NCBI RefSeq assembly: GCF_049059935.1
Contig: NZ_JBMGQR010000097.1
Coordinates: forward strand, 1-13,551
Direction: 5' to 3'
DNA: 13,551 bases
Source of the DNA: JAURVT01 sp049059935
GTDB lineage: Bacteria; Actinomycetota; Actinomycetes; Propionibacteriales; Nocardioidaceae
Under the pieces are notes generated by a model. The model was given only the letters and a program-made list of their open reading frames with translations, did no database searches and was not told the DNA's origin. The position numbers were made by a program, and so were the translations under genes. Each line of letters opens with the position of its first letter. Positions within the stretch are counted from its first letter, which is position 1. This document shows, piece by piece, positions 1-6,914 of this stretch.

Positions 1-1374
1 GCCGCCGCCGGCGGTGGACGTGCATGGTTCGAGCGGCAGCTGTCGCCCGCGGCGATCGCGGACCCCGTCACCGCCTCGATGGTGAGCGCGAACTGGTTCC
101 CGGTGCTGCAGAAGGGCTACGCCGGCCAGTGGAAGGACCACACCGACGGCGTCCGCCGGACCTGGGAGGCCGGCTGGGACCTGTCGCGCCTCAGCATGGT
201 GCGCAAGATCGTCAGCACCCGCCAGGTGCACGAGATGATGGCGGAGTTCTGGCTCAACCACCTCTACATCCCCTCGGGCGAGGACCGCTCGAGCGTGCAC
301 CGCTCGTCCTACGAGGACCTGGTGCGCTCGCACGCGCTCGGCACGTTCGCCGACCTGCTGGCCGCCGCGATCGTCCACCCCGCGATGACCGGCTTCCTCA
401 CCAACTACCAGAACACGGCCCGGGCCCTGAACGAGAACCTCGGGCGCGAGCTGCTCGAGCTGCACACCGTCGGCGTGGGCGCCGCCTACGGCGAGGACGG
501 CGTCAAGGTGTCCACCCGCCTGCTCACCGGCTTCACCCTCGACGCGTTCAAGACGTGGACGCCCGGCTACGACACCACCAAGCACCACGTCGGTGCCGTC
601 ACGGTGCTGGGCAGGACCTTCGCCAACGACAAGCCCGACGGCCGCGCCACGGTGGAGGAGTACCTGCGCTTCCTGGCCACCCACGAGCGCACGGCCGCCC
701 GCCTGGCGCGCAAGCTCTGCGTCCGGTTCGTCTCCGACACCCCGTCGGACGGCATCGTCGCGGCGGTCAAGGCCGCGTACCTGAGCAGCGGCAGCGACAT
801 CAAGGCCTCCCTGCGTGCCCTGGTGGACCACCCCGACTTCGAGCGCTCGCGCAAGGCCAAGGTGCGCACGCCCGTCGAGGACGTGCTCGCCACCGCCCGC
901 GCCATCGGTGCGGCGCCGACCAAGCCGTCGACCGGCAGCGGCGCCGAGGGCAAGAGCTTCGCGACGCACCTGGGCTGGATGGCCGAGAACATGGGCTACC
1001 GGCCCTACACCTGGCCGCGTCCCGACGGCCCGCCCGACGTCGCGTCGGCCTGGACGGGGTCCTCGCGGATGCTGCGCACGTGGGAGAACCGCTTCTCCCT
1101 CGCCGCCGGCTGGTGGGGCAGCAAGGACGTCTCGTACGCGCCGCTCGCCACCTACCTGCCGACCTCGTGGCCGCAGCGCGTCGACGCCGTCGTGGACCAC
1201 GTCGGCCTGCAGCTCACGGGCGTCAAGCCGTCGGCCGCCGCCCGCACCGCGGCGTGCGACCTGCTCGGCCGGTCGCCCGCCGACGTCGTCCAGCGTGCCG
1301 CCGACGTCAGCGAGTGGGACATGACGCGCGTGCGCGGCGTCCTGCTCAACGCCCCCGAGAACCTGCTGCGCTGA
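1..1374 (+). CDS. DUF1800 family protein, 5' end cut by the window
   Basis: The reading frame is open from base 1, giving 457 visible residues and a TGA at 1372-1374; the true start lies upstream. An internal ATG at 79 is in frame but follows conserved-looking sequence (AWFERQLSPAAIAD), so it should not be taken as the start. The family is recognised from FWLNHLYIP, the block RSHALGTFADLL, and above all the hallmark NENLGRELLELHTVGV followed by TRLLTGFTLD. DUF1800 proteins are usually about 450-600 residues and have no established biochemical role; many are exported. The next gene begins 11 nt downstream and encodes DUF1501, the usual partner of this family, so the two are very likely one operon. 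The N-terminus is missing, so export signals cannot be judged. The family call is firm and the function is unknown. Confidence 0.93.
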   Translation, partial: AAAGGGRAWFERQLSPAAIADPVTASMVSANWFPVLQKGYAGQWKDHTDGVRRTWEAGWDLSRLSMVRKIVSTRQVHEMMAEFWLNHLYIPSGEDRSSVHRSSYEDLVRSHALGTFADLLAAAIVHPAMTGFLTNYQNTARALNENLGRELLELHTVGVGAAYGEDGVKVSTRLLTGFTLDAFKTWTPGYDTTKHHVGAVTVLGRTFANDKPDGRATVEEYLRFLATHERTAARLARKLCVRFVSDTPSDGIVAAVKAAYLSSGSDIKASLRALVDHPDFERSRKAKVRTPVEDVLATARAIGAAPTKPSTGSGAEGKSFATHLGWMAENMGYRPYTWPRPDGPPDVASAWTGSSRMLRTWENRFSLAAGWWGSKDVSYAPLATYLPTSWPQRVDAVVDHVGLQLTGVKPSAAARTAACDLLGRSPADVVQRAADVSEWDMTRVRGVLLNAPENLLR

Positions 1375-1385
1375 GGAGCCCCGCG

Positions 1386-2666
1386 ATGACCACCACCCTG
1401 CCCGAGGCCACCACGTGCGGCGACTGCGGCGACTACGGCCTCACCCGTCGCTCGCTGCTCCAGAAGGCCGCGATCGCCGGCGCCGCCGGAGCCGTCACGA
1501 GCGTCTTCGGCGACGCGGTCACCCAGACCGTCTTCGGCGCCAGCACCGGACGGCAGCCCGTCCTGCTGCTGCTGTCGCTGCGCGGTGGCGCGGACGGCCT
1601 GTCGATGGTCGTGCCGCACGCCGAGGAGGCCTACAACAAGACGCGACCGAACCTCGCGCTCAAGGCCTCGGAGCTGATCGAGGCGAACCAGACCTTCGGG
1701 CTGCACCCCAAGTTCGAGGCGCTGCGGCCGATGTGGCGGAGCGGCAAGATGGCCGCGATCCAGGCCGTCGGCATGCAGGTTCCGAACCGGAGCCACTTCG
1801 AGGCCATGGAGCTGATCGAGGACGCCGACCCGACCTCCAGCGCGCGCGTCGGGTGGATCAACCGGATGATCGGCTCGCTGTCGGGGACGGACCCGTTCGA
1901 GGGTCTGCACCTGAGCGGCAACCAGGCGCCCACGGCGCTCTACGGCCCGCAGCCCATCGTCGCGACCAACGACCTCGGTGCGCTCGACATCCCCTTCGGC
2001 GACGACGCGTGGATGCGCACGCGCCTGCAGAGCGGCCTGACGTCGATGTACGGCGGCAGCTCGTCGGCGGCGCTCGGGGAGGCCGGCGGCACGGCGCTGA
2101 ACGTCGCCAAGCGCGCACGCGCGCTCGGCGCGTCGAAGGAGAGCAAGCCCGCCAACGGCGCGGTCTACAGCACCGACGACCTCGGACGGTCGCTCGCGCG
2201 CGCTGCGGGCGTCGTCCGCTCGGGCATGGGCGCCCGCGCGATCAGCATCGACTACGGCAGCTGGGACCACCACGAGGGTGCGCCCTGGCGCCTGAGCTCG
2301 ATGATCGAGAACCTCGCCAAGAACCTCGCCGCGTTCTTCACCGACCTCGGCGCCGACGGCGACCTCGTCACGGTCGTGACGCTGTCGGAGTTCGGACGTC
2401 GGCTCGCGCAGAACGGCTCGTACGGCCTCGACCACGGCTACGGCAACTGCGTGCTCGCGCTCGGGGCCGGCGTCAAGGGCGGGTACTACGGCAAGATGCC
2501 GTCGCTCGGCACGGCCGCGAAGCCCGCCGACGACCTGCTCGTCACCACCGACTACCGCCACGTGCTCGGCGAGGTCCTGGCGCAGCGCTTCCCCGACGTC
2601 AGCCTGCCGTCGGTGTTCCCCGGGGCCGCGTACGGCGAGGACAAGCGCGTCGGCTTCATGGTGTGA
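1386..2666 (+). CDS. DUF1501 family protein with a Tat signal peptide
   Basis: This 426-residue protein starts at an ATG 11 nt after the DUF1800 stop, with GAGGAG (1373-1378) overlapping that stop as the ribosome site. Residues 20-27 (TRRSLLQK) are a twin-arginine motif followed by an Ala/Gly-rich hydrophobic stretch to about residue 45, so the protein should leave the cytoplasm folded through Tat. Conserved DUF1501 blocks follow: LLLSLRGGADGLSMVVP, NRSHFEAM, SWDHHEG, TLSEFGRR, GLDHGYGN, and a C-terminal YRHVLGEVLAQRF. The His/Asp/Glu-rich motifs resemble the alkaline phosphatase/sulfatase fold to which this family has been linked, but no reaction is established. A CxxC pair (C11, C14) sits just before the twin arginines. 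The open frame continues far upstream through DUF1800, but those codons are out of frame with that gene and are not used. The family call is strong. Confidence 0.93.
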   Translation: MTTTLPEATTCGDCGDYGLTRRSLLQKAAIAGAAGAVTSVFGDAVTQTVFGASTGRQPVLLLLSLRGGADGLSMVVPHAEEAYNKTRPNLALKASELIEANQTFGLHPKFEALRPMWRSGKMAAIQAVGMQVPNRSHFEAMELIEDADPTSSARVGWINRMIGSLSGTDPFEGLHLSGNQAPTALYGPQPIVATNDLGALDIPFGDDAWMRTRLQSGLTSMYGGSSSAALGEAGGTALNVAKRARALGASKESKPANGAVYSTDDLGRSLARAAGVVRSGMGARAISIDYGSWDHHEGAPWRLSSMIENLAKNLAAFFTDLGADGDLVTVVTLSEFGRRLAQNGSYGLDHGYGNCVLALGAGVKGGYYGKMPSLGTAAKPADDLLVTTDYRHVLGEVLAQRFPDVSLPSVFPGAAYGEDKRVGFMV

Positions 2667-2681
2667 GGCAGGCTGGGCCCC

Positions 2682-3194
2682 ATGGTCCAGTCCGTCGAGC
2701 TGCTGCTGGACGCGGGCACGGAGTCGGCGCTGCGCGCGCAGTGGGACGCCCTCGGCGCCGCCGGCCTCCCGACGCAGGCGTCGCACACCGGCGCGTCGAA
2801 CCGTCCGCACGTGACGCTCGAGGCCCGCGACTCGCTGGCCGCCGACGCCGAGTCGGCGCTGCCCGACGTGGCGGCGATGCTCCCGGTGCCCGTCGTCGTC
2901 GGACCGCCGACGGTGTTCGGGCGCTCCGGCACGCGCAGTGGCCTGATCCTCGTGCGCTCGCTGGTGGTCGACGCGGGCCTGCTCGCGGTGCACGACGCGG
3001 TCGGCCCGGGCGGCTCCCCCACCTCGGCACCCGGACGGTGGATGCCGCACGTCACGCTGGCGAGGCGGATGACCGCCGACGACGTCGCGTCCGCGCTCGG
3101 GGTGCTCGACGCCGCCCCCGACCTGCACGGCGAGGCCGTCGTCCTGCGGCGCTGGGACGGCGAGGCCAAGCGGGACTGGGCCGTCGGCGGCTGA
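2682..3194 (+). CDS. 2'-5' RNA ligase family protein (2H phosphoesterase)
   Basis: This is a 170-residue cytoplasmic protein with no signal peptide. It carries two HxT motifs about 80 residues apart, RPHVTLEA (H43, T45) and MPHVTLAR (H123, T125). These are the paired catalytic signatures of the 2H phosphoesterase superfamily, which includes LigT-type 2'-5' RNA ligases and cyclic phosphodiesterases acting on RNA ends or nucleotides. The length fits the family. Which substrate this member uses cannot be told. It starts 15 nt after the DUF1501 stop. There is no strong Shine-Dalgarno, but a weak -10-like CAGGCT (2669-2674) lies exactly 7 nt before the ATG, so it may be read from the upstream operon or from a weak leaderless promoter. 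It converges on the geranylgeranyl reductase gene across a long hairpin. Confidence 0.85.
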   Translation: MVQSVELLLDAGTESALRAQWDALGAAGLPTQASHTGASNRPHVTLEARDSLAADAESALPDVAAMLPVPVVVGPPTVFGRSGTRSGLILVRSLVVDAGLLAVHDAVGPGGSPTSAPGRWMPHVTLARRMTADDVASALGVLDAAPDLHGEAVVLRRWDGEAKRDWAVGG

Positions 3195-3226
3195 TCCCCG
3201 CCGGGTCCCCTGACCCCACCCGTCAC

Positions 3227-3314
3227 CGGTTTCCCAGGTTCACCTGGTGTTCCGACGGGACCCCGGGGAACTTCCCGTGGTCTCGTCGGTCTCCCAGGTG
3301 AACCTGGGAAACCG
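3227..3314. terminator. 88-bp in-register inverted repeat between convergent genes, probable bidirectional terminator
   Basis: Bases 3227-3247 and 3294-3314 are perfect 21-bp reverse complements. In the same register, 3252-3262 pairs with 3279-3289 (11 pairs, one of them G-U in RNA), and 3264-3267 pairs with 3274-3277. The result is one long hairpin broken by a 4x4 internal loop and one mismatch. An alternative local fold also exists: 3285-3299 pairs with 3302-3316 (15 pairs, one mismatch, 2-nt spacer). The two arms each contain the palindrome CCAGGT-NN-ACCTGG. The element lies 32 nt after the stop of the 2H phosphoesterase gene and 19 nt after the stop of the convergent reductase gene. That position suggests termination from both sides, although no T-tract is present. 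It could also be a mobile or repeated palindromic element. Confidence 0.7.
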
Positions 3315-3333
3315 ACACCCGGCGCGGCGAGCG

Positions 3334-4455
3334 TCAGCCGCGGGCGAGGGCGGTGAGGAGGTGGGGGGTGAGCAGGCCGCGGCCGAGGCCGACCTCGACG
3401 AGCTCGTCGAACGCACGCTGGTCGCGGCGGGCGGCGGAGACGGCGCGGGGCACGACGAACGGCAGCGCGGCCAGACGGGACGCGGCGGCGGTGCCGGCCA
3501 GGTGGGCCCGCAGCAGCGGCTGCACCGCGGCCCGGTGACGCTCCCCCGCGCCGGCCGCGTCGCCGTGCGCCGCCGCCCGCCCGGCCAGGACGCCCGTCAG
3601 CACCGCGTAGTAGATGCCCTCGCCGGTGAGCGGGTTGATCAGCCCGGCGGCGTCGCCGACGAGCAGCACCCGGCCGGACGTCGGGCGCCAGCCCCATCCC
3701 GAGAGCGGCAGGTGGTGGGCGCGGAAGTCGTCGCCGACGGACGCGGTGCCCGGCAGCAGCCGCTCCATCTGCTCCAGCAGCAGCGAGCGCGACGGCGCCG
3801 CGCGGCGGCTAAACAGCAGCTCGCCGTAGCCGACGTTGGCCAGGCCGTCGCCGCGGTCGAACGACCACGCGTAGGACGGCTGGCGGTCGTCGCCGAACAC
3901 GATCTCCTGCAGCCCCCGACGCGCGTCCGCCACCGGCGCGTACCCGCGCAGCGCGAGCGCGCGCCGTCGGTGCGGTCGCAGTCCCGCCGCCCCGCGCACC
4001 ACCGAGTGCGCGCCGTCCGCGCCCACCAGCACCCGCGCTCGCAGCGTCCCGTCGAGGACCACGCCGTCGGCGTCGACCTGCACGTCGCGCACCCGGTGGC
4101 GACGCAGCACCGCGCCGCGGTCGACCGCCGCGCGGACCAGGCGCTCGTCCAGCACCGTGCGCGGGACGACGTACGCCGGCCGTGCCATCCGGCGCTCCAC
4201 GCCGCCGCGGTCGGTGCGCAGGGCCAGGCGCCGGACGGGCACGAGGTCGTCGAGGATCCCGTGCACGCCCACCTCGGCGAGGACGTCGAGCACGTGTGGC
4301 GCGACGCCGTCGCCGCAGGGCTTGTCCCGCGGGAAGTCGGCGCGGTCGACGACCAGCACCCTCAGGTCCGGACGGGCGGCGAGCGCACCGAGGGCGGTCG
4401 CGGCTCCCGCAGGTCCGCCGCCGACGACGACCAGGTCCCAGGCGTCGTCGCTCAC
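3334..4455 (-). CDS. Geranylgeranyl reductase family FAD-dependent oxidoreductase
   Basis: This 373-residue flavoprotein starts at a GTG whose last bases form a 4-nt GTGA overlap with the UbiA stop, so translation is coupled. The open frame continues upstream, but only inside UbiA in another frame. Visible features are an N-terminal Rossmann dinucleotide motif GGGPAG (12-17), the family motif KPCGDG (45-50), VGADGAHSVVR (144-154), and the FAD-contacting block GRVLLVGDAAGLINPLTGEG (261-280). Family members reduce double bonds of geranylgeranyl or other polyprenyl chains; related enzymes hydrogenate menaquinone or archaeal lipid chains. Pairing with a UbiA prenyltransferase suggests that it saturates the prenyl chain attached by UbiA, which is an inference. 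A hydroxylase role cannot be excluded because the fold is shared with aromatic monooxygenases. Confidence 0.87.
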   Translation of the reverse strand: MSDDAWDLVVVGGGPAGAATALGALAARPDLRVLVVDRADFPRDKPCGDGVAPHVLDVLAEVGVHGILDDLVPVRRLALRTDRGGVERRMARPAYVVPRTVLDERLVRAAVDRGAVLRRHRVRDVQVDADGVVLDGTLRARVLVGADGAHSVVRGAAGLRPHRRRALALRGYAPVADARRGLQEIVFGDDRQPSYAWSFDRGDGLANVGYGELLFSRRAAPSRSLLLEQMERLLPGTASVGDDFRAHHLPLSGWGWRPTSGRVLLVGDAAGLINPLTGEGIYYAVLTGVLAGRAAAHGDAAGAGERHRAAVQPLLRAHLAGTAAASRLAALPFVVPRAVSAARRDQRAFDELVEVGLGRGLLTPHLLTALARG

Positions 4456-5258
4456 CTCGACGCCACCAGCAGCACCACGTCGACCAGCGCGATGACCACG
4501 GCGACGACGAACGGCACCCGACCGCGGCCGCGAGCGCCCACCACGGCGAGCACCAGCACCGCGGCCAGCACGACGAGCGCGAGCACCGACGGCGTCCCGG
4601 CCGGGCCGAGCACCGCGACCACCGAGGCCAGGGCCAGCAGGGCGGGAGCGACGACGCGCGACCGCCGCCCGCCCAGACGGTGCGGCCACCCGTGGACGCC
4701 GGTCGCGGCGTCGTCGTCCAGGTCGGGCAGGACGTTCAGCACGTGCGCGCCGACGCCGAGCAGGGCACCGGCGACCGCCTCCCACACCTGGGGCGTCGCG
4801 CCCGTCGCGAGCGCCACCACCACCGGCAGCGACCCGAAGGCCACGGCGTACGGCGCCCACGACCACGCCGTGCGCTTGAGCCACAGGTTGTAGGCCCAGC
4901 CCGACCCGACCAGGAGCACCAGGTGCACGAGCCCGGCGGCGAGCCCCAGGGCGAGCGAGGTCACCACCGACAGCAGCAGGCTGACGCGCACGGCCGTCCG
5001 CACCCGGGCCTCGTCCAGGTCGCCCGACGCGAGCGGCTTGTCGCCGCGGCCCACGGCGCGGTCGCGCGAGGCGTCCACCAGGTCGTTGGACCACCCGATG
5101 CTGAGCTGGCCGGTGACGACCGCCGCGACCACCAGCGCGGCGGTGCCGGGGCCGGCGTCGGTGCCGATGCAGAGCAGACCGGCGAGCACCGTCACGGCGA
5201 CGGTGGGTCCGGGGTGCGACGCCCGCAGCAGCGCGAGGGCCGCCGAGGGGCTGGTCAC
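4452..5258 (-). CDS. UbiA family prenyltransferase
   Basis: This 268-residue, very hydrophobic integral membrane protein has about 7-9 predicted helices. It carries the first aspartate-rich motif as NDLVDASRD (58-66, the NDxxDxxxD form) and a second as LPDLDDD (177-183); these bind Mg2+ and the prenyl diphosphate. UbiA enzymes transfer a polyprenyl chain to an aromatic or other acceptor at the membrane. The acceptor and chain length cannot be read here. The GTG start is chosen because a -10-like TACGCT on the minus strand (5266-5271) lies 7 nt before it, implying a leaderless mRNA, and because the protein then begins just before the helix-1 segment SHPGPTVAVT. It is the first gene of a two-gene minus-strand operon, divergent from the type III polyketide synthase operon, which suggests that the polyketide aromatic product may be the acceptor. 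Confidence 0.9.
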   Translation of the reverse strand: MTSPSAALALLRASHPGPTVAVTVLAGLLCIGTDAGPGTAALVVAAVVTGQLSIGWSNDLVDASRDRAVGRGDKPLASGDLDEARVRTAVRVSLLLSVVTSLALGLAAGLVHLVLLVGSGWAYNLWLKRTAWSWAPYAVAFGSLPVVVALATGATPQVWEAVAGALLGVGAHVLNVLPDLDDDAATGVHGWPHRLGGRRSRVVAPALLALASVVAVLGPAGTPSVLALVVLAAVLVLAVVGARGRGRVPFVVAVVIALVDVVLLVASR

Positions 5259-5265
5259 GACCTTC

Positions 5266-5271
5266 AGCGTA
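5266..5271 (-). promoter_or_regulatory. -10 box of the UbiA/reductase operon (leaderless)
   Basis: Read on the minus strand, TACGCT fits the actinobacterial TANNNT -10 form. Seven nucleotides separate it from the GTG of UbiA, so transcription should begin at or next to the start codon. No convincing -35 is visible; the place where one should lie overlaps the -10 box of the opposite promoter. Confidence 0.5.
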
Positions 5272-5287
5272 GGCGGGACGCGCGCCG

Positions 5288-5293
5288 TAGGCT
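5288..5293 (+). promoter_or_regulatory. -10 box of the type III PKS operon (leaderless)
   Basis: TAGGCT matches TANNNT and is followed by 7 nt and then the ATG at 5301, with no Shine-Dalgarno sequence. This is the layout of a leaderless actinobacterial transcript. Sixteen base pairs separate it from the -10 box of the divergent UbiA promoter, so both promoters must share DNA. No clear -35 is seen. Confidence 0.55.
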
Positions 5294-5300
5294 CACCGTC

Positions 5301-6371
5301 ATGTCCCAGATCCTCGCCGCGCGCGGTGCCCTCCCCGAGCACCGCTACGCCCAGGAGGACCTCACCGAGGCGTTCGCCGACCTCATCGTCACCGGCGACG
5401 GCCTCGACCGCGGGCTGCTGCGACGGTTCCACGCCAACGCGGGCGTGACCACCCGCCACACGGCCTACCCGATCGAGCGGTACGGCGAGCTGGACGGGTT
5501 CACCGACGCCAACACGCTGTTCATCGACGCGGCCGTCGAGCTCGGTGCGCAGGCGCTCACCGACGCGCTCAAGGCCGCCGGGCTGACGCCGCACGACGTC
5601 GACCAGATCGTCTGCACCACGATCACCGGCCTCGCGGTCCCCTCCCTGGAGGCGCGGATCGCCGCGGTCGTCGGCCTGCGCCCGGACGTCAAGCGCGTGC
5701 CGATCGTCGGCCTCGGCTGCGTGGCCGGGGCCGCCGGCATCGCCCGCGTCCACGACTACCTGCTCGGTCACCCGGGCGACGTCGCGGTGCTGCTGTCGGT
5801 CGAGCTGTGCTCGCTGACGGTGCAGCGCGGCGACACCTCGGTGGCCAACCTGGTGGCGAGCGGCCTGTTCGGCGACGGCGCGGGGGCCGTGGTCCTCGTC
5901 GGCGACGAGCACCCGTCCGCCGGCGACCACGCGGGCCGTCCGCGCGTGCTCGACAGCCGCAGCCGCCTCTACCCCGACACCGAGCGCGCGATGGGCTGGG
6001 ACGTCGGCTCCACCGGCCTGCGCATCGTCCTCGGCGCCGAGGTGCCCGACCTCGTCCGCACGTACGTCCGCGAGGACGTCGACGACTTCCTCGCCGACCA
6101 CGACCTCACCCGCGACGACGTCGCCTGGTGGGTCTGCCATCCCGGCGGCCCGAAGGTCCTCGAGGCCATGCAGGACGCGCTCGAGGTCGACCACCGCGCG
6201 CTCGGCGTCACCTGGGACTCCCTGGACCGCATCGGCAACCTCTCGTCCGCGTCGGTGCTGCACGTTCTCGCCGACACGCTCGCGGGTCGCACGCCCGAGC
6301 CGGGCACCTACGGCATCACGATGGCGATGGGCCCGGGCTTCTGCGCCGAGCTCGTCCTGATGCGGGCCTGA
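5301..6371 (+). CDS. Type III polyketide synthase (chalcone/stilbene synthase-like)
   Basis: This 356-residue protein has the standard type III PKS length and the complete Cys-His-Asn triad: C140 in VGLGCVAGAAG, H280 in CHPGGPKVLEAM, and N313 in GNLSSASV. The C-terminal MAMGPGF segment is the usual thiolase-fold ending. Such homodimers load an acyl-CoA starter, extend it with malonyl-CoA, and cyclise it to a pyrone, resorcinol or hydroxynaphthalene. Starter and ring type cannot be read from the triad. Its downstream partners are a methyltransferase and a flavoprotein, the same order as srsA-srsB-srsC of Streptomyces griseus. An alkylresorcinol or alkylpyrone synthase using a fatty acyl starter is therefore the best guess; a tetrahydroxynaphthalene synthase is the alternative. 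It is the first gene of a four-gene operon and is probably read from a leaderless promoter. Confidence 0.93.
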   Translation: MSQILAARGALPEHRYAQEDLTEAFADLIVTGDGLDRGLLRRFHANAGVTTRHTAYPIERYGELDGFTDANTLFIDAAVELGAQALTDALKAAGLTPHDVDQIVCTTITGLAVPSLEARIAAVVGLRPDVKRVPIVGLGCVAGAAGIARVHDYLLGHPGDVAVLLSVELCSLTVQRGDTSVANLVASGLFGDGAGAVVLVGDEHPSAGDHAGRPRVLDSRSRLYPDTERAMGWDVGSTGLRIVLGAEVPDLVRTYVREDVDDFLADHDLTRDDVAWWVCHPGGPKVLEAMQDALEVDHRALGVTWDSLDRIGNLSSASVLHVLADTLAGRTPEPGTYGITMAMGPGFCAELVLMRA

Positions 6372-6380
6372 GGGGGCGGC

Positions 6381-6914
6381 GTGGACGCGAGCCTGTGGTG
6401 GTTCACCGCGCTGGTGCTGGCGGTCGGGGTCGAGCGCCTCGCCGAGCTGGTGGTCTCCAACCGCAACGCCGCCTGGAGCCTGGGCCGGGGCGGCGTCGAG
6501 GTCGGTCGCGGCCACTACCCGTTCATGGTGGTGCTGCACACCGCGCTGCTCGTCGGCGCGCTCGTCGAGGTGTGGGTCCGACGTCCCGCGACGCCGGTCG
6601 CCCTCGCCGTCGTCATGCTCGCGGTGGTGGTCGGCGCCCAGGCGCTGCGCTGGTGGTGCATCACCACCCTGGGTCGTCAGTGGAACACCCGCGTGATCGT
6701 CGTCCCCGGACTGACGCTCGTCGCCCGCGGCCCGTACCGCCTGGTGAAGCACCCCAACTACGTGGCCGTCGTGCTGGAAGGGATCGCGCTGCCGCTCGTC
6801 CACGGGGCGTGGATCACCGCCGTCGTGTTCACCGTGCTCAACGCCGCGCTGCTGCGCACCCGCATCCGCACCGAGGACCGCGCGCTCGACGAGCTCGCCG
6901 GGGCGCGCGCATGA
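6381..6914 (+). CDS. Isoprenylcysteine carboxyl methyltransferase-like membrane methyltransferase
   Basis: This 177-residue protein has about four to five hydrophobic segments (near 5-25, 46-65, 72-92 and 135-157). It also has the ICMT-family core GPYRLVKHPNYVAV (117-130) and a conserved-looking RIRTEDRAL tail (161-169), which form the S-adenosylmethionine pocket in relatives. The GTG start at 6381 lies 9 nt after the polyketide synthase stop and is preceded by AGGGGGC. In bacteria that pair such a protein with a type III PKS (SrsB in Streptomyces, BpsB in Bacillus), it O-methylates the alkylpyrone or phenolic lipid rather than a prenylated protein; that role is inferred here from context. 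Its stop overlaps the next start as ATGA. Confidence 0.88.
   Translation: MDASLWWFTALVLAVGVERLAELVVSNRNAAWSLGRGGVEVGRGHYPFMVVLHTALLVGALVEVWVRRPATPVALAVVMLAVVVGAQALRWWCITTLGRQWNTRVIVVPGLTLVARGPYRLVKHPNYVAVVLEGIALPLVHGAWITAVVFTVLNAALLRTRIRTEDRALDELAGARA

Noticed and set aside
24..1385. Upstream extension of the DUF1501 frame back to base 24
   Set aside because: It lies out of frame inside DUF1800 and has low-complexity Arg/Pro/Gly content. The ATG at 1386 has a ribosome site and is followed by a proper Tat signal.
3228..3313. The paired 20-bp repeats as a CRISPR or transposon end
   Set aside because: There are only two copies, in inverted orientation, with a 46-bp complementary interior. No transposase, spacer series or target duplication is seen.
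4456..5094. N-terminal extension of the minus-strand reductase to 586 residues
   Set aside because: The extra part is the shadow of UbiA in another frame. The flavoprotein Rossmann motif sits where expected when the GTG at 4455 is used.
5259..6803. N-terminal extension of the UbiA frame across the opposite PKS gene
   Set aside because: The added residues are antisense to a complete type III PKS with an intact triad, and a promoter-like box lies just before the GTG at 5258.
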